From Bowdeniella nasicola (lineage in GTDB: Bacteria > Actinomycetota > Actinomycetes > Actinomycetales > Actinomycetaceae), in contig NZ_FNQV01000004.1 of the NCBI RefSeq assembly GCF_900107735.1, positions 1-64,000 on the forward strand: DNA of 64,000 nucleotides, in the 5' to 3' direction. The notes below the pieces were generated by a model. That model saw only the letters and a program-made list of their open reading frames with translations. It was not told the DNA's origin and made no database searches. Below are positions 16,180-23,450 of this stretch, piece by piece. Within the stretch, counting starts at the first letter, position 1, and every line of letters starts with the position of its first letter. The position numbers and the translations under genes are program-made.

Positions 16180-17402
16180 GCCTGATCCGCCCAGTAGGCG
16201 ATGTCATGCGCGCGAACGTCGCGGTCACCGACGCGCGCCTGCTCATCGCCGATGTTGAGCGCGAGGTAGACGGGCGCGGCCGCCTCCTCGCGTGGCGTGA
16301 GCCGCAGCGCGAGCAGCGTGTTGGTCAGCTCGATGACCTCCAGGTGGGCATCGTGCAGCCAGCGGTGGCGGCGCCGGAAGCCGAATAGCTCCTGGTAGCG
16401 CGCCCGCAGGCCGCGTCCCAACTCGGATAGCTCCGCGGGCGAGGCCGGCAGCTGCGGCCGGATCTCCGCATCGCCCCCGAGCCGCTCGTACTTCGTGCCG
16501 GTAAAGCCGTCCTCGTCGCCGTAGTAGATGCTCGGCGTTCCGGGCACGAGCGCGAGCAGCGCCACCGCGTGGACCAGATGCCGCCGGTCGGTAAGCCGCG
16601 AGGCTATCCGTGTGACGTCGTGATTGGAGACGAACGTCTGCGGAATGAAGGTTTCAAGGAAGGACGCGTGCCGCGCCAGCGCATGTTCAAGCTCGTAGAA
16701 ATTGGCATCGTTCAGCGCCGACCACGTCGCCTTCCACAGCTCGTACTGCGTCACCGAGTCGAATCCCGATTCCGCGACGATCGCCGGATAGTCCCCGTGG
16801 ATGACCTCGCCGAAGATATAGAGCTCCGGGAAACGTTCGCGCACTGGCGGCAGGATCGTCTGCCACGTGGCGGGGTTCATGGCGTAGGCAGCATCCATCC
16901 GCCAGCAATCCACCCCGCGCTCCGACCAGTACGTCAGCACCTCGGCAACGAGCGGGCTTGCGGCCGGATAATCCAGGTTGACCAGGCCCGAGTGCCCTTC
17001 AAAAAATGTCGTCGACGGGTCATCCAGGCGATCCGCGACTAGGGCATGGCCGCGCCCGACGTGGTTGAACACCCCGTCGAGCCCAACCTTGATGCCCCGC
17101 TCGTGGCAGGCCGTGATGAGCTCGATGAGGTCCGCTTCATCACCGAGCCTCGAATCCACGCTGAAGTGATCGAGCGTGTCATAGCCGTGGGAATAGGAGG
17201 AAAAGACCGGCCCGAGCAGCAGCCCGTTGCACCCGATAGCGAGCAGGTGGTCGAGCCAGCCAATCAGATCCGGCAGCCGGTGGGCGATGCCGTCCGGCCC
17301 CGCGAGGGGGTCCTCGTCATCGCGGGTATCGGGCGCACCGAGCGCGCCGAGGGGAAAGACGTGCCAGAAGATGGCGTCTTTCACCCAGCCGGGCTCGCTC
17401 AC
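16176..17402 (-). CDS. GH13 alpha-amylase-family glycosidase
   Basis: A 408-residue cytoplasmic glycoside hydrolase or transglycosidase acting on alpha-glucans or related sugars. The (beta/alpha)8 motifs are all visible: GLDGVFNHV (region I), CWRMDAAYA with nucleophile Asp170 (II), YIFGEVIHGD with acid/base Glu199 (III) and FVSNHDVTRI with Asp262 (IV). There is no signal peptide. It is shorter than many amylases and has only a small C-terminal beta domain, so specificity cannot be assigned. It starts with GTG at 17402, overlapping the DUF3151 stop by 4 nt. Confidence 0.88.
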   Translation of the reverse strand: MSEPGWVKDAIFWHVFPLGALGAPDTRDDEDPLAGPDGIAHRLPDLIGWLDHLLAIGCNGLLLGPVFSSYSHGYDTLDHFSVDSRLGDEADLIELITACHERGIKVGLDGVFNHVGRGHALVADRLDDPSTTFFEGHSGLVNLDYPAASPLVAEVLTYWSERGVDCWRMDAAYAMNPATWQTILPPVRERFPELYIFGEVIHGDYPAIVAESGFDSVTQYELWKATWSALNDANFYELEHALARHASFLETFIPQTFVSNHDVTRIASRLTDRRHLVHAVALLALVPGTPSIYYGDEDGFTGTKYERLGGDAEIRPQLPASPAELSELGRGLRARYQELFGFRRRHRWLHDAHLEVIELTNTLLALRLTPREEAAAPVYLALNIGDEQARVGDRDVRAHDIAYWADQA

Positions 17403-17803
17403 TGCTCGCTCTTGGGTGCGATCGAGGGGTCAGCGTCGGACAGGAATTCGACGATGCGCTCGGCCTCGTCGTCCTCCCCGATCGCTGCGGCGGCCTTACC
17501 TAGCGCCATGAGCGCGCGCAAGAAGCCCTGGTTGGGCAGGTGATCGAAGGGGATGGGGCCGGCGCCGCGCCATCCCGCGCGACGCAGCGCGTCCAGGCCG
17601 CGATGGTAGCCGGTACGTGCATAGGCGTAGGCGGCGACGTCGTCGCGCTCGGCGAACGCCTGCTCCGACAGCAGCGCCCACGGCAGGGAGGATGCCGGAT
17701 GCTGGCGGGCGACCTCGTGCGGGCTAGCGCCCTCCTCGATGAGGGGTGCCGCAGGATCTGCGGGAAGCAGCGTCGGTTCGGGGCGGAGCAGATTCTGTTT
17801 CAT
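17399..17803 (-). CDS. DUF3151 family protein
   Basis: A 134-residue actinobacterial protein with the DUF3151 pattern: HPASSLPWALLSEQAFAERD, then AYAYARTGYHRGLDALRRAG and a stretch reading NQGFLRALMALGKAAAAIGE. The helical, TPR-like repeats suggest a scaffold or binding role; no activity is known. First gene of the operon with the GH13 gene. A GACACT -10 box lies 6 nt before the ATG. Confidence 0.82.
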   Translation of the reverse strand: MKQNLLRPEPTLLPADPAAPLIEEGASPHEVARQHPASSLPWALLSEQAFAERDDVAAYAYARTGYHRGLDALRRAGWRGAGPIPFDHLPNQGFLRALMALGKAAAAIGEDDEAERIVEFLSDADPSIAPKSEQ

Positions 17804-17809
17804 GGCCCC

Positions 17810-17815
17810 AGTGTC
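17810..17815 (-). promoter_or_regulatory. -10 box GACACT of a probable leaderless promoter (DUF3151 operon)
   Basis: GACACT on the minus strand is followed by 6 nt and the ATG at 17803. It keeps the key A at position 2 and T at position 6 of the -10 consensus. Confidence 0.35.
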
Positions 17816-17832
17816 TCACTTTGGATAGACCT

Positions 17833-17864
17833 CGGGACGGGAACTGTGGAGAGTTCCCGTCCCG
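17833..17864 (-). terminator. Long hairpin downstream of hsp20
   Basis: A perfect 13-bp inverted repeat (CGGGACGGGAACT and its complement) around a 6-nt loop, 8 bp after the hsp20 stop codon and before the DUF3151 promoter. No clear T-tract follows, but position and stability argue for a transcription terminator separating the two units. Confidence 0.65.
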
Positions 17865-17871
17865 GGGCGCG

Positions 17872-18303
17872 TTATTCGGCGTCGTGCTCGATGGTCTGTC
17901 GGGAGCCGCCGTGCGAGACCTGAATCTTGCGCGGCTTGGCCTCCTCCGCCACCGGAATGGTGAGGGTCAAAACGCCATCGGCGTAGTCGGCCTCGATCTT
18001 GTCCGGAGCCACACCCTGGCCGAGACCAATCTGGCGGGCGAAGGTCCCCGTCGGACGCTCGTGGGTGAGCCATTCCAGATCCTCGCCGGTCACCGAGCGT
18101 CGCTCGGCGCGGATCGTCAGGGTCCGATCCTCGACGTCGATATCGATCGAGGACGCGTCCACGCCCGGCAGATCAATCTGGGCGACGAACTTATCGCCGT
18201 CCCGGTACAGGTCGAGCGGCATGCCCGGAGAGACCGGGGCCTGTCGCACGGATGCGTTAAACAGTCGATCCATTTCGCGGAACGGATCATAGCGAGTTGC
18301 CAT
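17872..18303 (-). CDS. Hsp20/alpha-crystallin small heat-shock protein
   Basis: A 143-residue ATP-independent holdase that binds unfolding proteins under stress. After a short N-terminus (MATRYDPFREMDRLFNASV), the alpha-crystallin domain has IDLPGVDASSIDIDVEDRTLTIRAER and ends with the signature GVLTLTIPVAEEAKPRKI. ATG 18303 is preceded by GGAGG at 8 nt; the open frame continues to 18387 without a better start. The upstream region carries a CIRCE-like and a HAIR-like inverted repeat (separate entries), pointing to control by HrcA and HspR. Confidence 0.93.
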   Translation of the reverse strand: MATRYDPFREMDRLFNASVRQAPVSPGMPLDLYRDGDKFVAQIDLPGVDASSIDIDVEDRTLTIRAERRSVTGEDLEWLTHERPTGTFARQIGLGQGVAPDKIEADYADGVLTLTIPVAEEAKPRKIQVSHGGSRQTIEHDAE

Positions 18304-18356
18304 CGTCGAAACCTCCAAGTCAGTGCTGCCCGGCGTTCCGGGCCGATACCCCATTA

Positions 18357-18383
18357 TTGGCACTCGAGGACCGAGAGTGCCAG
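18357..18383 (-). promoter_or_regulatory. CIRCE-like operator (HrcA site) upstream of hsp20
   Basis: TTGGCACTC, 9 nt, GAGTGCCAG. The CIRCE consensus is TTAGCACTC-N9-GAGTGCTAA; the 9-nt spacer and the inner GCACTC/GAGTGC are exact, with changes only in the outer positions. It lies 54 bp upstream of the hsp20 ATG. Confidence 0.75.
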
Positions 18384-18405
18384 CCATGATCGCCCTGGGC
18401 GAAAA

Positions 18406-18426
18406 GTTGAGCCGCCTTCGCTCAAC
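18406..18426 (-). promoter_or_regulatory. HAIR-like operator (HspR site) between hsp20 and manA
   Basis: GTTGAGC, 7 nt, GCTCAAC: a perfect 7-bp inverted repeat with the 7-nt spacer of the HspR element (consensus CTTGAGT-N7-ACTCAAG). The TTGAG/CTCAA core is conserved. It is about 100 bp upstream of the hsp20 ATG. Confidence 0.65.
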
Positions 18427-18495
18427 CTGCGGACGCAGTGCCCTAAATTGCGGGAAATTCGGCCAGTCTCAAGCCGCAGCTGCGTTGCGAGCGCG

Positions 18496-18501
18496 TACAC
18501 T
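18496..18501 (+). promoter_or_regulatory. Probable -10 box TACACT of manA
   Basis: TACACT about 30 nt upstream of the manA ATG. It would give a short leader that contains the GGAGG ribosome-binding site at 18523-18527. Confidence 0.4.
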
Positions 18502-18532
18502 GGTGAGACGCTCGTTGCCAATGGAGGTTTGC

Positions 18533-19735
18533 ATGTATCGCATGAGTGGCGTTCGCCGCACGTATGAGTGGGGGTCACGCGATGCCATCCCGTGGCTCAT
18601 GGGGGAGGAGGTAACCGAGGATCCGGTCGCCGAACTGTGGTTTGGCGTGCATCCGACGGGTCCTGCTGAGCTACCCGATCATGACGAATTTGCCGACCTG
18701 CGGGCGCTGATCGAATCCGATCCGCTCGGCACCCTCGGCGAAGACGTGCGCACCCGCTTTGGCGATACCCTGCCGTTCCTCATGAAGCTCATCGCGCCCG
18801 CGAAGCCGCTCTCGCTGCAGGTCCATCCCAGCGCCGAGCTCGCCGCCGAGGGCTATAAGAAGGAAGAAGCTGCGGGCATTCCGCTCGATGCCCCGACCCG
18901 CAACTACCGCGATCCCAACCACAAGCCCGAGATGGTCATCGCCCTGACCAGACTCGAGGCGATGTGCGGCTTCCGGGCTCCCAGGCGGGCAATCGAACTC
19001 CTGGAAGACCTCGATGCGCCGCTGGCCGAGCGCCTCATCAAGGTGCTGCGCGATGACCCGACTGCCGCCGGCATGAAGCGCGCGTTTGCGCTGCTCGTGT
19101 CCGGGCCGCGCCGGCCATCGCAAGAAGACGTCACGGCGGTTGCGGAGGCGTGCGCGAAGCGCCTTGCCGCCGCCGAATCCCCCTCACCGCGAGCCGACTC
19201 CATCGTCGGGCTGCTGCAGTCCGAACACCCGGGTGATCCCGGCGTGGTCGCGGCTCTGCTGCTCAACCCGGTGACGCTGCGCGGCGGCGAAACCCTCTTT
19301 GTTTCGACCGGCACCGTCCACGCCTATCTGTCCGGCCTCGCCGTGGAGGTCATGGCCTCCTCCGACAACGTGCTGCGCGCGGGGCTGACCCACAAGCACG
19401 TCGACGTCGATGAGATGCTGCGCTGCGTCGACTTCGTCGCCGCGCCTCCCATCCGGCTCGCGCCCGAACTTTTTGGCAGCGCCACCGAAGTCTTCTACGC
19501 CCCGGTCGATGACTTCGAACTGAACGTCACGCGGCTGCGCGAAAGCCACGGCCGCCAGGTGGTGCGAGGCCAGGGTCCGCGTGTCATCCTGTGCGTCGAC
19601 GGCAAGATCTCGGTCTGGAATGAAGCGGGCGAGATGCTGCGGCTGAAGTGCGGCCAGGCCGTCTTCGTCCCCGCGAGCGATGGCTGCATCGAAGCCAAGG
19701 GCTCGGGTACGCTCGTCCAGGCGGACGTGCCCTAG
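18533..19735 (+). CDS. manA: Mannose-6-phosphate isomerase, class I
   Basis: A 400-residue zinc enzyme interconverting mannose 6-phosphate and fructose 6-phosphate, which links mannose use to glycolysis and supplies GDP-mannose synthesis. It has PLSLQVHPSAELAAEGY (Gln and His zinc ligands), DPNHKPEMVIAL (Glu ligand) and FVSTGTVHAYLSGLAVEVMASSDNVLRAG (His ligand plus active-site Arg). ATG 18533 is preceded by GGAGG; the frame extends to 18323 but that part covers the heat-shock operators. Its stop codon shares CTAG with the convergent MFS gene. Confidence 0.93.
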   Translation: MYRMSGVRRTYEWGSRDAIPWLMGEEVTEDPVAELWFGVHPTGPAELPDHDEFADLRALIESDPLGTLGEDVRTRFGDTLPFLMKLIAPAKPLSLQVHPSAELAAEGYKKEEAAGIPLDAPTRNYRDPNHKPEMVIALTRLEAMCGFRAPRRAIELLEDLDAPLAERLIKVLRDDPTAAGMKRAFALLVSGPRRPSQEDVTAVAEACAKRLAAAESPSPRADSIVGLLQSEHPGDPGVVAALLLNPVTLRGGETLFVSTGTVHAYLSGLAVEVMASSDNVLRAGLTHKHVDVDEMLRCVDFVAAPPIRLAPELFGSATEVFYAPVDDFELNVTRLRESHGRQVVRGQGPRVILCVDGKISVWNEAGEMLRLKCGQAVFVPASDGCIEAKGSGTLVQADVP

Positions 19736-20937
19736 CGCCCGGTATCGCGCCCCACCGGCGCGGTCTCGCGTGCCGGCAGCCAGCCGATAGCCGCGGCAAT
19801 CATCATGAGCCCGGACAGGGCGAACCCGAGCGAATAGCCGGCCGTATCGACGATGAGACCGACGAGTATCGGGCCGACAATCGCACCAAAGTCCGAGAGC
19901 ATCATGAAGGTCGCGATCACCTTGCCCGCAGCCCGTTCCGGCCCGACGATATCGGCGACGGTCGCCTGCTGCGCCGGGTTAAGGATGCCCGAGCCGAGCC
20001 CGGCCAGCGCGCACAGCGTGATGAGCAGCCAGATCGAATCAGCCAGCCCCAGCACGGCGGTCAGGCTTCCGGCCACGAGCAGCCCGACGATGATCGGACG
20101 ACGCCGCCCGATGCGGTCCGTAATGCGCCCCGCAAACAGCAAAATCGAGGCATTGCCGACGGCAAAGGCCGTAAGGGCCGCGCCCGCGACCCACGTCTGC
20201 GTCGCGATTGTGGCGGCAAAGAGCGGCAGAATCGAGACCCGCACCCCGAAGTTCGTCCAGCCGTTAGCAAACGAGGAGCCGAGCGCCGAGCGGAACGCGG
20301 AGTCCCGCAGCGCCTCCGGCACGGTCATCACGGGCAACGCGGGCGTCGCGGGATCGCGCCGCAGACTCGCCCCCGAGAGGAAAACCCCGACGACGGCGGC
20401 CGCCATAATGAGCGCGACGCCGTAGGCCACGAACGGCACCCAGATCGCGATCTCGGCGAGCAGGCCGCCAAGCAGCGGGCCGATCACGTTACCGATGAGG
20501 AACGCGCCGCCGTAATAGGAGGAGACGCGCCCGCGGATCTTTGGCGGCGCGAGCCGCACAATGAGGGAGGCCGCGGAGACCGTGAACATGACCGAGCCGA
20601 TACCGCCAAGGCCCCGGTAGATGATGAGCTGCCAATAGGAGTTCGCCGTCGCCACCGCGAGCGTGGACAGCGCCACGATGAGCACGCCGCTGATATAGAC
20701 CGGCCGCTCCCCCAGCTTGTCGATGAGCGCCCCACCCGCGGGTGCAAACAGCAGCCGGAAGACGGCAAAAATCGAGACGACGATCGTCGCCGCGGTCACG
20801 GAAACATCGAAGGACTCGGCGAATCGCGGCAGCACAGGAGCGATCAGTCCGTAGCCGACGGCGATCACGAAAGCCGCCACGACCATCACCCAGATTTCGG
20901 CGGGAACCCGCACCTGCGCTTCGGAAGAACTGGTCAT
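19732..20937 (-). CDS. Major facilitator superfamily transporter (drug-efflux type)
   Basis: A 401-residue membrane protein with 12 predicted helices. The inter-helix 2-3 loop reads GGALIDKLGERPVYISG, the MFS motif A; RGLGGIGSVMFTVSAAS and the GAFLIGNVIGPLLGGLLAE motif C-like segment are typical of 12-helix drug/H+ antiporters. The substrate is unknown. Either M at 20976 or MTSSSEAQ at 20937 could start it; the latter gives the usual short cytoplasmic N-terminus, with GACAAT 9 nt upstream. Divergent from the DUF4921 gene. Confidence 0.85.
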   Translation of the reverse strand: MTSSSEAQVRVPAEIWVMVVAAFVIAVGYGLIAPVLPRFAESFDVSVTAATIVVSIFAVFRLLFAPAGGALIDKLGERPVYISGVLIVALSTLAVATANSYWQLIIYRGLGGIGSVMFTVSAASLIVRLAPPKIRGRVSSYYGGAFLIGNVIGPLLGGLLAEIAIWVPFVAYGVALIMAAAVVGVFLSGASLRRDPATPALPVMTVPEALRDSAFRSALGSSFANGWTNFGVRVSILPLFAATIATQTWVAGAALTAFAVGNASILLFAGRITDRIGRRRPIIVGLLVAGSLTAVLGLADSIWLLITLCALAGLGSGILNPAQQATVADIVGPERAAGKVIATFMMLSDFGAIVGPILVGLIVDTAGYSLGFALSGLMMIAAAIGWLPARETAPVGRDTGR

Positions 20938-20982
20938 AGCGGACCCATTGTCTCCCGCACCACCGCGCCGAGCCAATCGGCC

Positions 20983-20988
20983 TACAGT
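20983..20988 (+). promoter_or_regulatory. -10 box TACAGT of a probable leaderless promoter (DUF4921 gene)
   Basis: TACAGT, 6 nt, then GTG at 20995: the same hexamer and spacing as at 6855-6860. Confidence 0.5.
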
Positions 20989-20994
20989 AGAGGG

Positions 20995-22329
20995 GTGGAA
21001 ACCTCAACGCTGAATCTGCCCGCGACCGCCCCGATCACCCGCATGGCCGATGGCACGATCAAGCAAATCAATCCGCTCTCCGGCACCGAGGTTTGGACGA
21101 TCCCCGGCCGCGCCAACCGCCCGCTGCGGCCCGCCAACCCCGAGCCCGGGCCCGTCGATACCGCCCGCACCGGCCACCACTGCGCCTTCTGCTCCGGCCG
21201 CTACCTGGAAACCCCGCCGGAAAAAGCACGCATCATCACCGAGGACGGCGCCTGGCGCACCCTGCTGAACGTGCCCGCCTCTAAGCTTTTTGACACGACG
21301 GCCGAATTCCGCCGCATCCCGAACCTCTTTGAGATCCTCTCGCTGGAGTACTGGCAATCGAACTACGGCTACCAGATCCCCTCCCAGGTGATCGACCGGC
21401 GCGATGCCTACCTCGTCGAAGACGCCGGCTGGGAGCACGTGCTCGCGATCGTGCGCACCAAACTCCTCGCCTCCGGCTTCACCGCATCCGAGATCGACGC
21501 CCTCGATGAGCGCACCCTCATCTCCTTTGCCGACGCCTTCTTCGCCTCCGGCCACGACGTCATCGTCGCCCGCCGCCACTATGTCGACGACGCCCGCTCC
21601 ACCGCCGATCTCGCCGCCTCCGGCTCGCTCAGCCCCGACGAGCACCACCAGTACATCGCCATGACAGTGGAAACGATGCGCGATCTGTACCGCAAATACC
21701 CGCAGGCCAAATACGTCGCGGCCTTCCAAAACTGGCTCAAGCCCGCCGGCGCCTCCTTCGACCACCTGCACAAGCAACTCGTGACGATCGACGAACGCGG
21801 CGTGCAGGCCGAACGCGAGATCGCCAAGGTAGCCCTCAGCCCCGATATCTACAATCGCCTCGCCCTGAACTACGCCATCGCCCACGGCCTCGTCATCGCC
21901 GAAAACGAGCACGCCATCGCCTTTGCCGGCTTCGGCCACCGCTTCCCGACGCTTGAGATCTACTCCAAGGCCGCCGCAAACTTCCCCTGGAAGCACCACC
22001 CCGACGCCGTACGCGGCATGTCCGATCTCATCCACGCCTGCCACGTCGCCACCGGCCCGGAGATCGCCACCAATGAGGAGTGGTACCACCGCCCGCCGGA
22101 TACCGAAACCAAGATGCCCTGGCGCGTCATGCTCAAATGGCGCGTGTCCACGCTCGCGGGCTTCGAAGGCGGCACGAAGATCAACGTCAACACGATCGAC
22201 CCCTTTGCCCTGGCCGACCGCGCCCTCACCCAACTCACCGCCCACCGCGAGCGCCTCGCCTCCGGGATCGCACTCGGCGCCGAATGCGATGCCCGCCCCG
22301 GCAGCCTCGCCTACCAATCGGAGAAATAA
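20995..22329 (+). CDS. DUF4921 family protein (galactose-1-phosphate uridylyltransferase-like)
   Basis: A 444-residue protein of the DUF4921 family, distantly like GalT/HIT-fold nucleotidyl transferases. HHCAFCSGRYLETPPEK near residue 60 looks like a metal-binding Cys pair, and FDHLHKQLV near residue 260 resembles the HIT-fold His-x-His active site, preceded by FQNWLKPAGAS. The substrate is not established. The frame is open upstream to 19648 but that is antisense to the MFS gene; GTG 20995 is chosen for the -10 box 6 nt before it. The aldo/keto reductase follows after 2 nt, so they form an operon. Confidence 0.8.
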   Translation: METSTLNLPATAPITRMADGTIKQINPLSGTEVWTIPGRANRPLRPANPEPGPVDTARTGHHCAFCSGRYLETPPEKARIITEDGAWRTLLNVPASKLFDTTAEFRRIPNLFEILSLEYWQSNYGYQIPSQVIDRRDAYLVEDAGWEHVLAIVRTKLLASGFTASEIDALDERTLISFADAFFASGHDVIVARRHYVDDARSTADLAASGSLSPDEHHQYIAMTVETMRDLYRKYPQAKYVAAFQNWLKPAGASFDHLHKQLVTIDERGVQAEREIAKVALSPDIYNRLALNYAIAHGLVIAENEHAIAFAGFGHRFPTLEIYSKAAANFPWKHHPDAVRGMSDLIHACHVATGPEIATNEEWYHRPPDTETKMPWRVMLKWRVSTLAGFEGGTKINVNTIDPFALADRALTQLTAHRERLASGIALGAECDARPGSLAYQSEK

Positions 22330-22331
22330 CG

Positions 22332-23402
22332 ATGACCTATCCCGACGTCTACCGCGCCGCCGAGAACCGCCACGACCAGCTTCCCACCGCCCGCTGCGGC
22401 GCGACGGGCCTCGTCCTGCCGCGCATCAGCCTCGGCCTATGGTGGAATTTCGGCGACGACCGCCCCCTTGCCACCCAGCGCGAGATCATCCGCCGCGCCT
22501 TCGATCTCGGCGTCTTCCATTTCGACCTTGCCAATAACTACGGCCCGCCCTTCGGCTCCGCCGAGAAGAACTTCGGGCGGATTTTCGCTGAGGACCTACG
22601 CCCCTACCGCGACGAGCTCATCATCTCCACCAAAGCCGGCTGGGACTTTTTCGCCGGCCCGCACGGCATCGGCGGCAGCGCGAAGTACCTCATGGGCTCG
22701 CTGGAGAACTCCCTGCGCTCGCTGCGGCTGGACTACGTCGATATCTTCTACTCTCACCGGCCCGATCCCGACACGCCGCTCGAAGAAACCCTGCGCACCC
22801 TCGATCTCATCGTGCGTCAGGGCAAGGCGCGCTATGTCGGCATCTCCTCCTACAGCGCCGACCAAACCCTGCGCGCCCAGGAGATCACGCGTGAGCTCGG
22901 CACCCCGCTCGCCATCCACCAACCCTCCTATTCGATGCTCAACCGCTGGGTGGAAGACGAGCCCTCGCTGCTCGCCGCCTGCGCGGCCGCCGGCATGGGC
23001 ACGATCGTCTTCTCCCCGCTCGCCCAAGGACTATTGACGAACAAGTATCTCGTCGACGATCCGGCCAGCCAGCTCACCTCTTCACGCGCGGGTTCCTCGC
23101 TCACGGCCGACATGCTGAACGAGCACACCCTCACGCGCATCCGCCACCTGGATGCGATCGCCAAGGAACGCGGCCAGAGCCTCGCCCAGCTCGCGATCTC
23201 CTGGGTGCTGCGCGACCAGGGCGAGCAGACCGTCACCTCCGCGCTCATCGGCGCCTCGCGCACGAGCCAGCTCGAGGAGAACCTCGCGGCGGCATCCCGC
23301 ACCGATTTCACCGACGACGAGCTCGACGCCATCGAGCACTACGCCGTGGATTCGGGCATTAACCTGTGGGCCGAGGCGACGAAGTCGACGGCCGGTTCCT
23401 AG
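22332..23402 (+). CDS. Aldo/keto reductase, YghZ/L-glyceraldehyde-3-phosphate reductase type
   Basis: A 356-residue NADPH-dependent oxidoreductase with a TIM-barrel fold. The catalytic tetrad positions are seen in FDLANNYGPPFGSAE (Asp, Tyr), ISTKAGWDF (Lys) and IFYSHRPDPDTPLEE (His). HQPSYSMLNRWVE and the C-terminal IGASRTSQLEENLAA are typical of the AKR14 group, whose E. coli member YghZ reduces L-glyceraldehyde 3-phosphate, a toxic triose. It is cotranscribed with DUF4921. The long frame from 22080 overlaps DUF4921; the ATG at 22332 gives the family N-terminus. Confidence 0.88.
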   Translation: MTYPDVYRAAENRHDQLPTARCGATGLVLPRISLGLWWNFGDDRPLATQREIIRRAFDLGVFHFDLANNYGPPFGSAEKNFGRIFAEDLRPYRDELIISTKAGWDFFAGPHGIGGSAKYLMGSLENSLRSLRLDYVDIFYSHRPDPDTPLEETLRTLDLIVRQGKARYVGISSYSADQTLRAQEITRELGTPLAIHQPSYSMLNRWVEDEPSLLAACAAAGMGTIVFSPLAQGLLTNKYLVDDPASQLTSSRAGSSLTADMLNEHTLTRIRHLDAIAKERGQSLAQLAISWVLRDQGEQTVTSALIGASRTSQLEENLAAASRTDFTDDELDAIEHYAVDSGINLWAEATKSTAGS

Positions 23403-23409
23403 CAGCGAA

Positions 23410-23439
23410 AACGGGCCCCGGGATTTCCCGAGGCCCGTT
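23410..23439. terminator. Bidirectional terminator between the aldo/keto reductase and surface protein genes
   Basis: AACGGGCC and GGCCCGTT flank an inner CGGG/CCCG pair, forming a nearly continuous 12-bp stem between two convergent genes. It starts 8 nt after the reductase stop and ends 12 nt before the end of the surface-protein gene. T-tracts are short (AAAA on one side), so efficiency is uncertain. Confidence 0.7.
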
Positions 23440-23450
23440 CGCGTTGACCG

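Noticed and set aside
19648-20994. Upstream extension of the DUF4921 frame to a 893-residue protein
   Set aside because: The extension is antisense to the MFS transporter and has no protein-like pattern; GTG 20995 has a -10 box at the right place.
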